Assembly (NCBI RefSeq): GCF_004362055.1 | Contig: NZ_SNXB01000010.1 | Span: forward strand, 124,001-188,000 | Direction: 5' to 3' | Length of the DNA stretch: 64,000 nucleotides | From: Flavobacterium sp. 245 | GTDB taxonomy: Bacteria; Bacteroidota; Bacteroidia; Flavobacteriales; Flavobacteriaceae | In this document: positions 1 to 9,315 of the stretch, in pieces | Numbering within the stretch: the stretch's first letter is position 1 | How the letters are laid out: every line of letters starts with the position of its first letter | The notes under the pieces: generated by a model | The model's input: the letters and a program-made list of their open reading frames with translations, nothing else | What the model was told of the DNA's origin: nothing | Databases searched by the model: none | Made by a program: the position numbers and the translations under genes

Positions 1-105
1 TTTAATTACTGTCAATATCCAATCGAAATTTATTCTAAATCGCAATTGAAAATAAAAAAAATGGATATTAAACTTGCTTCTATAATGGGCAGAATGCTGG
101 GCTAA
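1..105 (+). CDS. 3' end of an upstream gene (partial)
   Basis: An open frame enters from the left edge and stops at TAA 103-105, giving a 34-residue C-terminal tail that ends MGRMLG. The next gene begins 44 bases later on the same strand, so this is probably the previous member of the exopolysaccharide cluster. The tail is too short to assign a family. Confidence 0.5.
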   Translation, partial: FNYCQYPIEIYSKSQLKIKKMDIKLASIMGRMLG

Positions 106-149
106 TAAAGTGAAGAATGATTTAGTTGCTTACACGAAAAATAACATAA

Positions 150-1232
150 ATGAAAATACTTTTTTTATGTGGTTCTTTAGAGCCCGGTTCTGATGGTGTT
201 GGTGATTATACCCGCCGTTTGGCAGGAGAACTTGTCAGAAACAAACATCAGGCGATAATTGTGGCTTTAAGTGATAATAATGTAAGAGAGGTTAGTGCTG
301 AAATGCAGCAATGTGAAGGAAGCATAATCTCTGTATTGCGTATACCCTATTTTGTGTCATCAAAACTACGCTATAATAAAACGGCGCAATACATAAAAGA
401 CTTTAGCCCAGATTGGATAAGCTTGCAATTCGTTCCCTACAGTTTTAACTCAAAAGGATTGCCTTTTTTGCTGCCATCGTTCCTAAAGAAATTCAAAGGA
501 AAGTACAAATGGCACATCATGTTTCATGAATTATGGCTGGGAATAGACAAGGAAGCTCCATTTAAGCATAAATGCATCGGGAGATTACAGCAAGTTATAA
601 TTAAAAACATAATTCGTTCGACTAGACCCAATAGCGTTCATACGCAAAATAAATTGTATCAATTTTTTCTGAAGAAACACAACATTGATGCGCAAGTTTT
701 ACCTATTTGTGGTAATATACCAGTAGTAGCTGAAAAAAGAGAAAGTGCTGCTTTTACTCAATTTGTGTTATTTGGCAGTATTCATTTTGGAGCGCCTTTT
801 AAGGATTTTGTAGATGATTTAATGCGTAATTCAAAACTATTGATCAAACCAATAAAATTTATTTTTATTGGAAAAAACGGAGAAGATCTCGAAGCTTATA
901 AGGCTACACTTGAAAATCATACTATCTCTTATAAAGTAATGGGTATTCAATCTGAAAATGTTATTTCGCAAGTGCTTGCTGATAGTGATTTTGGAATATC
1001 TACAACACCTTATTTTCAGACAGAAAAAAGCGGGGTTTATGCAGCCTACAGAGAGCACCAATTAAGTACAATTTGTGTTGCTCGAAAATGGACGCCAACT
1101 AATGGGAAATACGAAATACCGCAAATTATTAAATATGAAAAAGATAATTTAAATCTCATTTCGAAAAAAAATGAAGTATTTGATTTGCAAGTTATGACAA
1201 GTCAATTTGTTAATTCAATCTCCATATCATGA
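150..1232 (+). CDS. Glycosyltransferase, GT-B fold (GT4-like)
   Basis: This 360-residue cytoplasmic protein is predicted to add one sugar to a lipid-linked polysaccharide repeat unit. The N-terminus has the strand and glycine-rich loop of GT-B enzymes (KILFLCGSLEPGSDGVGDYT), and a Rossmann-like second half begins near residue 205 (FVLFGSIHFGAP). The usual C-terminal E-x7-E donor-binding motif is weak: where it is expected I see a GISTTPYFQTEKSGVYAAY stretch, so this is a divergent member. Its stop codon overlaps the next start as ATGA, which indicates translational coupling within the exopolysaccharide operon. Donor and acceptor sugars cannot be read from the sequence. Confidence 0.75.
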   Translation: MKILFLCGSLEPGSDGVGDYTRRLAGELVRNKHQAIIVALSDNNVREVSAEMQQCEGSIISVLRIPYFVSSKLRYNKTAQYIKDFSPDWISLQFVPYSFNSKGLPFLLPSFLKKFKGKYKWHIMFHELWLGIDKEAPFKHKCIGRLQQVIIKNIIRSTRPNSVHTQNKLYQFFLKKHNIDAQVLPICGNIPVVAEKRESAAFTQFVLFGSIHFGAPFKDFVDDLMRNSKLLIKPIKFIFIGKNGEDLEAYKATLENHTISYKVMGIQSENVISQVLADSDFGISTTPYFQTEKSGVYAAYREHQLSTICVARKWTPTNGKYEIPQIIKYEKDNLNLISKKNEVFDLQVMTSQFVNSISIS

Positions 1233-2473
1233 AATTACTGGTATCTCATCCAACTTTAAATGCAAATTCAAAAAATTTGGTTGCCGGATTATTAAATAAT
1301 AAACTGCTTTACAAATTATTTACTTCGGTGGCAATATTTCCAGATCAGTTATTATATAAGTTAGGCAGTAATTCAAAATTAAAAGATTTAAGAAGAAGGA
1401 ATTTAGACAAGTCATGGCAACCCTATACATGTTCAAAATCTTTTTTTGAGTTTGGGCGTTTACTAGCATCAAAATTACATTTGAGGTATTTGACAAGACA
1501 CGAAAAAGGTTTTTTTTGTATAGATAAGGTTTATGAGAATCACGAAAAATGGGTTGCAAATAGTTTGGCTAAAGCAAAAAAAGAGGGTTTGTCAGCGGTG
1601 TACGGATATGAAGATGGTGCATTGGCCACTTTTACAAAAGCGAAGCAATTAGGTCTTTATTGTGTTTATGATTTGCCTATTGGTTACTGGAAAAGTGCAC
1701 AGCTGCTATTGGAAAAAGAGCTCGACATCAATCCAGAATGGTCAAGTACACTAACAGGATTTAATGATTCTGTAGATAAGTTAAATCGAAAAGATCAAGA
1801 ATTGGCGCTTGCAGATGTAATTTTTGTAGCAAGTAGTTTTACCAAAAAAACACTGGAAGAGTATTCAGGAAATTTGCCGGATATAAAAATAATACCATAC
1901 GGTTTTCCAGAAGCAAATGAAAAAAAAGAATATCAGCCCTTGGTTAATCGTAAACTCAAAGTTTTATTTGTGGGAGGGCTTTCCCAAAGAAAAGGAATTT
2001 CGTACTTATTTGAAGCAGTTGAAGGATTAAAAGATAAAGTTGAATTAACTGTTGTTGGACATAAAGCAGTTGCTGACTGTAAGGCACTGAATCGAGCTTT
2101 AGAGCAACATCAATGGATTCCAACATTATCTCATAGTCAAGTTTTGAATTGTATGCGAGAGCATGATGTCCTTGTTTTTCCTTCTCTTTTTGAAGGTTTT
2201 GGTCTGGTAATTACGGAGGCAATGTCACAAGGAGTGCCGGTTATCACGACCGAGCGAACAGCGGGTCCAGATATAATATCAGATAACGTAGACGGATGGA
2301 TTGTTCCAGCAGGATCTTCAATAGCAATTAATCAAGTATTTACTAAAATTTTTGAAAGACCGGAGATATTGGAGCAGTTTGGGCTTGCTGCTCAAATTAA
2401 AGCTCAGAGCAGGCCGTGGTCAGTTTATGGACAAGAAATGGCAGAAACACTTTCTTCGTTAAAGATTTTATAA
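1229..2473 (+). CDS. Glycosyltransferase family 4
   Basis: This 414-residue GT-B glycosyltransferase for exopolysaccharide assembly has the classical GT4 signature in its C-terminal half: VLFVGGLSQRKGISYLFEA near residue 240 opens the Rossmann domain, and FPSLFEGFGLVITEAMSQG near residue 315 carries the E-x7-E donor-phosphate motif. The N-terminal acceptor domain is long and less conserved. The start overlaps the previous stop (ATGA) and the next gene follows after 13 bases, so it is co-transcribed with its neighbours. The sugar specificity is unknown. Confidence 0.88.
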   Translation: MKLLVSHPTLNANSKNLVAGLLNNKLLYKLFTSVAIFPDQLLYKLGSNSKLKDLRRRNLDKSWQPYTCSKSFFEFGRLLASKLHLRYLTRHEKGFFCIDKVYENHEKWVANSLAKAKKEGLSAVYGYEDGALATFTKAKQLGLYCVYDLPIGYWKSAQLLLEKELDINPEWSSTLTGFNDSVDKLNRKDQELALADVIFVASSFTKKTLEEYSGNLPDIKIIPYGFPEANEKKEYQPLVNRKLKVLFVGGLSQRKGISYLFEAVEGLKDKVELTVVGHKAVADCKALNRALEQHQWIPTLSHSQVLNCMREHDVLVFPSLFEGFGLVITEAMSQGVPVITTERTAGPDIISDNVDGWIVPAGSSIAINQVFTKIFERPEILEQFGLAAQIKAQSRPWSVYGQEMAETLSSLKIL

Positions 2474-2486
2474 ACAATTTGAATAA

Positions 2487-3812
2487 ATGGATATAGCTAA
2501 AGAACAGCTTTTGGAACCAAAAACATATAATTCTTTAAAAATAGCTATTTGGCTGTATTTTTTGCTTTGGATTTTTGAAGGTGCTTTACGCAAATGGATT
2601 TTACCTAGTTTGGCGACACCTTTATTAGTTGTTCGTGATCCAATTGCGGTATATATTATTCTGAGAGCTCTTAATTTAAAAGTCAATTTTATATCTCCAT
2701 ACATAGTTTTAAGTTATATTTTTACTCTTGTAAGCCTTGCAATTGCTTTATGTTTTGGTCATGGTAATCTTTTTGTAGGCCTTTATGGAGCAAGGATTAT
2801 GTTAGTTCATTTTCCTCTGATTTTTATCATCGGAAAAGTTTTTACAAAAGAGGATGTGCTCAAAATGGGACGATTTTTATTAGTGATGAATATTTTCATG
2901 ACAATAATTGTATACTTCCAATTTAGTAGTCCGCAGACAGCCTTGATTAATGTTGGAATTGGAGGTGAAGGAAGTGCAGGATTTTCAGGAGCAATGGGAT
3001 ATAGCAGACCGCCTGGGACCTTTTCGTTTATATCGGGTTTGGCTAGTTTTTATACCGCTGTGTCTGTTTTTATTTTTTATTTCTGGTTGTCTAAAGATCG
3101 CTGTTCTAAGATCTTACTAATAATAAGTACTGTTACTTTGATAATTGCTTTGCCGCTGACTATAAGTCGCGGTGCCGTAATGGCTGTTCTTATAGTGGCC
3201 TTGTTTGCTGTAATCGCATCAGTGACTTCCAGTAAAATGATTGCTAAATTAATTGTTAGCACAATTGTTTTTGGTTTAGTGATTTATGCTTTGCAAGAGT
3301 ACTCTACAACATTTAAGCTGGGTATTGAGGTATTTATGGATCGTGTTGATTCTGCAAATAAATCAACTGCTGGCGGTGGTTTAAAGGATTCCATTTTTTT
3401 AAGAATTTTCAATGATTTAACAGAACCAATTAGTGATTTATTCAGTCAGCCCATGTTTGCAGGTAATCTAGGAATGGGTACAAATGCCGGTGCACAAATG
3501 CTGAATGGAAAAATTACTTTTCTGATTTCCGAGACCGAGTTTGGTCGTTTAGGTGGTGAGCAAGGTATTCTTTTTGGCGGGGGACTAATTATTTTACGAT
3601 TAGTTTTAGCACTAAGTATGGCCGTCCAATCCTTTAGATTGCCACGGGAAGAAAAATTGCTACCCTTTATTCTTTGCGGAGCGGCCGTTGTCACAATAAT
3701 TCAGGGACAATGGGCACAACCTAGTATCCTTGGTTACGCCACAATTATGGGAGGTCTAGTACTGGCTACTTTGCCGAAAGCTGATACTTCTTTACAAAAA
3801 ACGAATTTATGA
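2487..3812 (+). CDS. O-antigen polymerase/ligase-like membrane protein (Wzy-type)
   Basis: This 441-residue, very hydrophobic integral membrane protein has roughly ten to twelve predicted membrane spans and one larger hydrophilic loop (about residues 270-355, from YSTTFKLGIEVFMDRVDS to the segment before LIILRLVLALS). That topology and its place among glycosyltransferases fit a Wzy-type polymerase that joins undecaprenyl-linked repeat units on the periplasmic face of the inner membrane. An O-antigen ligase is the main alternative, since both share the same fold and low sequence conservation. The stop overlaps the next start as ATGA. No other polymerase candidate is present in the visible part of the cluster. 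Confidence 0.72.
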   Translation: MDIAKEQLLEPKTYNSLKIAIWLYFLLWIFEGALRKWILPSLATPLLVVRDPIAVYIILRALNLKVNFISPYIVLSYIFTLVSLAIALCFGHGNLFVGLYGARIMLVHFPLIFIIGKVFTKEDVLKMGRFLLVMNIFMTIIVYFQFSSPQTALINVGIGGEGSAGFSGAMGYSRPPGTFSFISGLASFYTAVSVFIFYFWLSKDRCSKILLIISTVTLIIALPLTISRGAVMAVLIVALFAVIASVTSSKMIAKLIVSTIVFGLVIYALQEYSTTFKLGIEVFMDRVDSANKSTAGGGLKDSIFLRIFNDLTEPISDLFSQPMFAGNLGMGTNAGAQMLNGKITFLISETEFGRLGGEQGILFGGGLIILRLVLALSMAVQSFRLPREEKLLPFILCGAAVVTIIQGQWAQPSILGYATIMGGLVLATLPKADTSLQKTNL

Positions 3813-4948
3813 TTTCAAAGCTAATTTTGATTGGTAATTATAAGCCTGACAAGCAATTTAGTATGCTGATTTTCGAAGGATTAATGGCCGATGGATATAA
3901 AAAGGCCAAACTTCAGGTTAATGTTATTCGTCCTCGAGAAGTATTTAGGAAGTTAGGTTTTAATAAACCCATTTTGATAAAATGGTTGGCCTATAGTGAT
4001 AAATTTCTCTTATTTCCTATCGAACTATTTTTTATAAGAAGCTTGAATTTTGTTTTACTTAAAAAAGTCAATTATCATATATGTGATCATTCAAATGCTT
4101 TTTATCTTAACTTTTTGCCTAAAAACAAAACCATAATAACATGTCACGATGTTTTGGCAATAAGAGCAGGTTTGGGATTTGCCGGTACCTATTGCTCAGC
4201 AACAAAATCGGGTGAGATTTTGCAGAAAATAATTTTGAAAGCACTTTCAGGAGCTAATAAATTAGTGGCGGTATCTGAATTTACATTAAACCAATTGATC
4301 GAAATCGACACAAAACCAGACATTAAGAAAAAATGGATTTGTATTCATAATGCTTTGTCTGAAAAATTTGTGCCTTTGCCTGAAGATCAAATTAAGGAGG
4401 AACTTTCTGATTTTGAGCGATTAAAAGATAAAGCATTCATTTTGCATGTAGGCTCTGATTTGGAACGCAAAAATAGAAAATTGCTAATTCAGATGATTTA
4501 TGAACTACAAAATGATTGGGACGGATTATTGGTTTTGGCTGGTGAAGCCTTAAATGTTAGCCTTCTTGAATTAGTCAAAAAATTAAATGTTTCAGATCGA
4601 GTTGTACAAATTAACAACCCTAACGATAAAGAAGTTATAGCACTTTATTCCATATGCGAAGCCATGATTTTCCCATCTTATTCTGAAGGTTTTGGCTGGC
4701 CTATAATTGAGGCACAAGCTTGTGGAGCACCAGTTATAACGAGCAACAAAGCGCCTATGATGAGCGAAGTAGGTGGCAATGCAGCCTTATATGCAGATCC
4801 AAACAATGCAAGAGCTTTTGCAAATCAATTTTTAAAAATTAAAAATACAGCGTTTAGAAATCAAATTATAAAATTGGGTTATGAAAACGCAAAAAGGTTT
4901 GATTTTGACAGTACTGTCCATAAGTACATTGAATTAATAAACAATTAA
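3809..4948 (+). CDS. Glycosyltransferase family 4
   Basis: This 379-residue GT-B enzyme shows a donor-binding region with AFILHVGSDLERKNRKLLIQ near residue 210 and FPSYSEGFGWPIIEAQACG near residue 290, a textbook E-x7-E motif. The N-terminal half contains TIITCHDVLAIR, matching the loop that contacts the acceptor in mannosyl- and rhamnosyltransferases of this family. It overlaps the polymerase-like gene upstream by four bases and is followed after two bases by an acyltransferase gene, so the three form one translational unit. It probably acts in the cytoplasm on the undecaprenyl-diphosphate-linked repeat unit. The sugar is unknown. Confidence 0.88.
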   Translation: MISKLILIGNYKPDKQFSMLIFEGLMADGYKKAKLQVNVIRPREVFRKLGFNKPILIKWLAYSDKFLLFPIELFFIRSLNFVLLKKVNYHICDHSNAFYLNFLPKNKTIITCHDVLAIRAGLGFAGTYCSATKSGEILQKIILKALSGANKLVAVSEFTLNQLIEIDTKPDIKKKWICIHNALSEKFVPLPEDQIKEELSDFERLKDKAFILHVGSDLERKNRKLLIQMIYELQNDWDGLLVLAGEALNVSLLELVKKLNVSDRVVQINNPNDKEVIALYSICEAMIFPSYSEGFGWPIIEAQACGAPVITSNKAPMMSEVGGNAALYADPNNARAFANQFLKIKNTAFRNQIIKLGYENAKRFDFDSTVHKYIELINN

Positions 4949-4950
4949 AC

Positions 4951-5616
4951 ATGATATTGCTCAAATTTATCACTGTTTTATTGCCTTGGCGATTGAAACG
5001 GTTTATGTTGATTCAATTTTTTAAATATGAAATTCATCCGTCTGCTAGAATTGGGCTTTCTTGGATTTATCCCAAAAAATTGATCATGAGTTCTAATTCC
5101 AATATCGGGCATTTTAATGTAGGCGTAAATTTAGGTTTAATAAAAATTGAACAATATTCCACTATAGCAAGAGGTAACTGGATTACAGGATTTCCGGATG
5201 ATAGCAATTCTCAACATTTTTCACATCAGCCTGATCGCAAGTCACATTTAATAATTGGACATCATTCTGCCATCACCAAAAATCACCATATCGATTGCAC
5301 TAATACAATTCAAATTGGGAATTTTGTTACCATTGCAGGTTATGCCAGTCAATTTTTGAGTCATTCTATTAATATTGAATTGAATATTCAAGACAGTCAG
5401 CCCATAACAATAGGCGATTATTGTTTTTTAGGAACTGCATCAACTGTTTTGGGGGGAGCAAATTTACCTTCTTACAGTGTTCTTGGTGCAAACTCTTTAC
5501 TAAACAAAACTTTTACAACTCCATATCGTTTATACGGTGGAAATCCAGCTAAGGAAATCAAAGAGCTTCCAAAGGATTTTAAATATTTTACTAGAGAAGT
5601 TGGGTTTGTTATATAA
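4951..5616 (+). CDS. Acyltransferase, left-handed beta-helix (hexapeptide) type
   Basis: The 221-residue product shows imperfect hexapeptide repeats (for example IQIGNFVTIAG, ITIGDYCFLG and YSVLGANSLLNK), the hallmark of left-handed beta-helix acetyltransferases, and ends with the usual YGGNPAKEI loop. The residues HSAITKNHHIDC lie where the catalytic histidine of this family is expected. It probably O-acetylates a sugar of the exopolysaccharide repeat, using acetyl-CoA in the cytoplasm. The N-terminus (LPWRLKRFMLIQFFKYEI) is amphipathic and may associate with the membrane. A serine or other acyltransferase role is possible; the sequence does not decide the substrate. Confidence 0.82.
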   Translation: MILLKFITVLLPWRLKRFMLIQFFKYEIHPSARIGLSWIYPKKLIMSSNSNIGHFNVGVNLGLIKIEQYSTIARGNWITGFPDDSNSQHFSHQPDRKSHLIIGHHSAITKNHHIDCTNTIQIGNFVTIAGYASQFLSHSINIELNIQDSQPITIGDYCFLGTASTVLGGANLPSYSVLGANSLLNKTFTTPYRLYGGNPAKEIKELPKDFKYFTREVGFVI

Positions 5617-5644
5617 TAAGTAATCGTCACAAAATTATCAACCA

Positions 5645-6718
5645 ATGAAAGTAATCCATTACATAGCCAGTATAGATAAAAGTGGTGGAGGAACTACAGA
5701 ATATATGCGTTTGTTAAGTAACGCATTAAAGGAGGGCACTTCACTTACTATTGCGACAGGAATTTCTAAAGATCCCATAAAGATTGATGGGGTATCAATA
5801 AGCTTTTTCGATAATAATATATTTAGATGGTTTTCTTTGATTAGAGAATTTCGTGTTTTCCTTAAAAATGAAAAACCCGATATTGTTCATATTAACGGAA
5901 TTTGGAGTCCTCAAAACTGGGGTTTTCAAAAAGTTGCGCAAGAGTTAAAAATAAAAGTGCTTTTGTCACCGCACGGTATGTTAGAGTCATGGATTCTGGA
6001 GCACAACCCTTTGAAAAAAAAATTAGCACTCCTGTTATTTCAAAATAAAGCCATAAGAAACGTGGATCATATTCATGCAACTGCTCAAATGGAAAAAGAC
6101 AGTATCAGAAAATTGGATTTCAAAAATAAAATTACAATAGTACCAAACGGTATAGATTTGAGTGAATGTAAAAGTTTCAAAGTGGGTTATGGAAACAAAA
6201 AGGTAGTTTTCATTTCGCGAATTCACCCTAAAAAAGGCATTGAAATTTTGTTAGAAGCTTGGCGCAATTGTGATACTAAAAGCTGGACTCTGGAAATTGC
6301 CGGCAGCGGAGAGGAGGCTTATACAGCAAAGCTAATTCAGAGTTGCCACGATTTGCAAAATGTACATTTTGTTGGTGCTGTTTATCAGGAAGCCAAATGG
6401 AATTTTTTGCGCTCAGCCGATGTCATGGTGTTGCCTACTTATAGTGAAAATTTTGGCCTTGTCGTTGCAGAAGCTTTGGCAGTTGGAATTCCAGTGATTA
6501 CAACAACAGGAACACCATGGCAAGATTTGGAATCTTATAACTGTGGCTGGTGGATTGATTTATCAGTTGAAAATTTGCAGTCGACTTTAGTAAAGGTTTT
6601 TAATACGCCAGTAGACAAATTGCAAGAAATGGGAATTGAAGGTAAAAAACTTGTCAAAGAAAAGTATGATATACAGGTTGTGGGAAAGAAAATGGTTGAA
6701 TTATATAATACTATTTAA
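5645..6718 (+). CDS. Glycosyltransferase family 4
   Basis: This 357-residue GT4 enzyme starts with a canonical GT-B N-terminus (KVIHYIASIDKSGGGTTEYM). It has the acceptor-side segment LSPHGMLESWILEHNPLKK, found in a subgroup of capsule glycosyltransferases in which HGM-E is conserved. The C-terminal domain has VVFISRIHPKKGIEILLEAW and LPTYSENFGLVVAEALAVG, the E-x7-E motif. A 28-base gap separates it from the acyltransferase and three bases separate it from the next glycosyltransferase. The role is addition of one sugar during repeat-unit synthesis; the specificity is not known. Confidence 0.9.
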   Translation: MKVIHYIASIDKSGGGTTEYMRLLSNALKEGTSLTIATGISKDPIKIDGVSISFFDNNIFRWFSLIREFRVFLKNEKPDIVHINGIWSPQNWGFQKVAQELKIKVLLSPHGMLESWILEHNPLKKKLALLLFQNKAIRNVDHIHATAQMEKDSIRKLDFKNKITIVPNGIDLSECKSFKVGYGNKKVVFISRIHPKKGIEILLEAWRNCDTKSWTLEIAGSGEEAYTAKLIQSCHDLQNVHFVGAVYQEAKWNFLRSADVMVLPTYSENFGLVVAEALAVGIPVITTTGTPWQDLESYNCGWWIDLSVENLQSTLVKVFNTPVDKLQEMGIEGKKLVKEKYDIQVVGKKMVELYNTI

Positions 6719-6721
6719 AAC

Positions 6722-7825
6722 ATGAAAATAACAATAGTTCAAGGCGCTTTTTTTCCAGTTCCCCCAATATTGGGCGGAGCAGTAGAAAAAATATACTTCA
6801 AATTAGGACAGGAGTTTGTCGATTTAGGACATGAGGTAACACACATTAGCAAAACTCATCCATCATTTGTAAATAAAGAAACCATAAATGGAGTATCACA
6901 TATTCGCGTTAAAGGTTTTTCAACTCCAAAAAGCTTATTAATTTTAAAATTTTATGATTTAATATATACTTTACGAACATTAAAACATATTGATAGTGAT
7001 ATCGTAGTTTCTAATACTTTTTGGCTACCTATTTTTTTTAGAAATAAAACAAAAGGTAAAATTTATGTAAGTGTAGAGAGAAGACCAAAATGGCAAATGA
7101 AATTTTACACCAATGTGGGAAAATTTAGAGCTTGTTCTCCACTGATTTTTGATTTAGTTAAAGAAAGACTTAAACCAAAATATCATAACAAAATTTCTTA
7201 TATCCCGAATCCTGTTCCTTTTCAATTAAAAGATTTTAAAACAGCTAAGACTAATAGTATTTTATTTGTTGGTCGTTTGGACAAAGAAAAAGGAGTTCAT
7301 ATTTTAATAGATGCTTTTAATTCGATTCCAGATTCTATTTCCAAAAATTGGACATTGAATATTGTAGGCCCTTGGGAATTAGCAGAAGGTGGAGGAGGAG
7401 AAGCTTATTATGAAAGTTTAAAAAGCAAAAAAGGAAATGTAAATTTTGTAGGCTCAATTTACGATCAAGATGCATTATCTAAATTTTATTTCGAATCTAA
7501 AATTTTTTGTTACCCAATACAAGATGGAACTGGAGATGCCGGTCCTGTAGCACCTCGGGAAGCTATGTCTTATGGATGTGCGACCGTTCTCTCTAATCAC
7601 GATTGTTTTAATGAATATGCATTTGGCGAAGTAAACTGTTTGAAATTTAATCAAAGCAGTAAAAATCAAACCGAAAAACTTTCTAAACAATTGATAAGGC
7701 TAATGACTGATTTAGAACTTCGCGAAAGAATTTCTTTAAACGGAAGGAAAGTTTTTGATGATTTTTCGACTTCTAAAATTGCAAAAATGTTTATTGACGA
7801 CTTTCAAACAGTATTAAATGAATAG
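6722..7825 (+). CDS. Glycosyltransferase family 4
   Basis: This 367-residue GT-B protein has the N-terminal glycine-rich loop (QGAFFPVPPILGGAVEKIY) and a Rossmann segment SILFVGRLDKEKGVHILIDA near residue 178. Its C-terminal donor motif is altered: the sequence reads GTGDAGPVAPREAMSYGCA instead of the usual S-x-x-E-G-F-G-x(4)-E-A, so only the second acidic position is obvious. This keeps the fold but suggests a distinct donor or subfamily. It overlaps the downstream acetyltransferase gene by eight bases, which supports coupled translation. Confidence 0.82.
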   Translation: MKITIVQGAFFPVPPILGGAVEKIYFKLGQEFVDLGHEVTHISKTHPSFVNKETINGVSHIRVKGFSTPKSLLILKFYDLIYTLRTLKHIDSDIVVSNTFWLPIFFRNKTKGKIYVSVERRPKWQMKFYTNVGKFRACSPLIFDLVKERLKPKYHNKISYIPNPVPFQLKDFKTAKTNSILFVGRLDKEKGVHILIDAFNSIPDSISKNWTLNIVGPWELAEGGGGEAYYESLKSKKGNVNFVGSIYDQDALSKFYFESKIFCYPIQDGTGDAGPVAPREAMSYGCATVLSNHDCFNEYAFGEVNCLKFNQSSKNQTEKLSKQLIRLMTDLELRERISLNGRKVFDDFSTSKIAKMFIDDFQTVLNE

Positions 7826-8378
7826 CGCCACTATAGAACACAGTCAAAATTCGCCTTATGATTCACCATGGACATTATCGTATCGATTAAAAATGTTGCT
7901 TTGGGAATATGCTTGGTTGCTGTTTTGCAGCTGGACACCAAAACCAGCTAATTCTTGGAGATTGTTCTGGCTTAAATTATTTGGATGTACCATTTATGGA
8001 AAACCATTTGTACATCAAAGAGCAAGAATTCAAATTCCGTGGAATCTTACAATGCACGATCATTCTTGTCTGGGAGACAGAGCCAATGCCTATACCTTGG
8101 GAAAAATAGAAATATTTGAACATGCTACAATAGCACAAGAAGCTTATCTATGTACGGGAACTCATGCTTTTGATAAATCTTCCTTAAATCTGATTACAAG
8201 TAAAATTACTATAGAAAAAAATGTTTTTGTAGGCGCCAGAGCTTTTATAATGCCAGGAATAACAGTAAAAGAAAATGCTGTTATTGGATCTGGAAGTCTT
8301 GTAACTAAAGATGTTGAGCGAAATGCTATAGTTGGGGGAAATCCTGCAAAATTTATTAAACATAGAGTTATTGCATAA
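7818..8378 (+). CDS. wcaF: Colanic-acid-type O-acetyltransferase (WcaF-like)
   Basis: The 186-residue product matches the WcaF/NodL type of hexapeptide acetyltransferase. It has a tryptophan-rich N-terminus (WLLFCSWTPKPANSWRLFW), a beta-helix with ITIEKNVFVGARAFIMPG and VIGSGSLVTKDV, and the closing IVGGNPAKFI loop. The segment AYLCTGTHAFD contains the conserved catalytic histidine. WcaF-type enzymes transfer acetyl groups from acetyl-CoA to fucose or another sugar in the repeat unit. It overlaps the preceding glycosyltransferase gene. The family call is firm; the acceptor sugar is inferred only by analogy. Confidence 0.85.
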   Translation: MNSATIEHSQNSPYDSPWTLSYRLKMLLWEYAWLLFCSWTPKPANSWRLFWLKLFGCTIYGKPFVHQRARIQIPWNLTMHDHSCLGDRANAYTLGKIEIFEHATIAQEAYLCTGTHAFDKSSLNLITSKITIEKNVFVGARAFIMPGITVKENAVIGSGSLVTKDVERNAIVGGNPAKFIKHRVIA

Positions 8379-8484
8379 TTTCTATTTAAAGACTATTCCT
8401 CTTAGTTGTTTTTTATTATCCAAAAATTGTTGATGGCAATTCGATCATCGCAATGTATTCTGTAAAAATTTAAATCTAGAAGTT

Positions 8485-9315
8485 TTGAGTAAAATTCCAA
8501 TTTCTGTAATCGTATCAGTCAAAAATGAAGCGCTGAATTTACCATCCTGTTTGGATAAATTAAAGCGATTTGACCAAATAATTGTAGTAGATTCTGGAAG
8601 CACAGATGATACCATAATTATAGCCACCGCTCTGGGAGCCGAAGTATTGCAATTTCAATGGAATGGCAAATTTCCTAAAAAGCGAAATTGGGCACTCCAA
8701 AATGCTGACATCCGACACGAATGGATTTTGTTTTTGGATGCCGATGAATTTGTTACCGATGAGTTTGTCAGCGAAATAGCAATTAAAACCCAAGACCCTT
8801 CCTATAACGGTTTTACCATACACTTTCAAAACTATTTTATGGGCAGAAAACTAAAATACGGTTATGGGTTTAAAAAATCGGCTCTCTTTAGGAAATCTAA
8901 AGGCGCTTATGAAAAAATAGAAGAAGATTTGTGGAGTCATCTGGATATGGAAGTACATGAACATCCTATTATTGAAGGCAAAATCGGAATTATAAAAGCA
9001 AAAGTGGCTCACAAAGATTTTAAAAATTTAGAACACTATATAGCAAAACACAATGCTTATAGTACTTGGGAAGCACAACGATATTTACAGCTTAAAGAAA
9101 CCAAGAATGTTCTTTTGTCTATCAATCAAAAAATTAAATATGGACTTCTTAATACAGGATTGCTTCCAGTTGTTTATTTCTTGGGCGCTTACGTTTTAAA
9201 ATTAGGATTTTTAGACGGGAAAGAAGGATTTTATTTGGCACGTTTTAAGTCACATTACTTTTTTCAAATTCAAACTAAAGTTGATTCAATAAGAAATAAT
9301 ATCGAATTAAAATGA
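8485..9315 (+). CDS. Glycosyltransferase family 2, WaaE/KdtX-like, TTG start
   Basis: This 276-residue GT-A enzyme has the GT2 opening PISVIVSVKNEALNLPSCLD, the nucleotide-binding VDSGSTDDT near residue 35 and the metal-binding LFLDADEFV (DxD) near residue 82. It resembles the WaaE/KdtX group that adds sugars to lipopolysaccharide core or capsule. The only usable start in this frame is TTG at 8,485: the frame is open back to a TGA at 8,431 but has no ATG or GTG in between, and the GT2 N-terminus starts right after the TTG. It ends with an ATGA overlap with the UDP-xylose synthase gene. Confidence 0.85.
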   Translation: MSKIPISVIVSVKNEALNLPSCLDKLKRFDQIIVVDSGSTDDTIIIATALGAEVLQFQWNGKFPKKRNWALQNADIRHEWILFLDADEFVTDEFVSEIAIKTQDPSYNGFTIHFQNYFMGRKLKYGYGFKKSALFRKSKGAYEKIEEDLWSHLDMEVHEHPIIEGKIGIIKAKVAHKDFKNLEHYIAKHNAYSTWEAQRYLQLKETKNVLLSINQKIKYGLLNTGLLPVVYFLGAYVLKLGFLDGKEGFYLARFKSHYFFQIQTKVDSIRNNIELK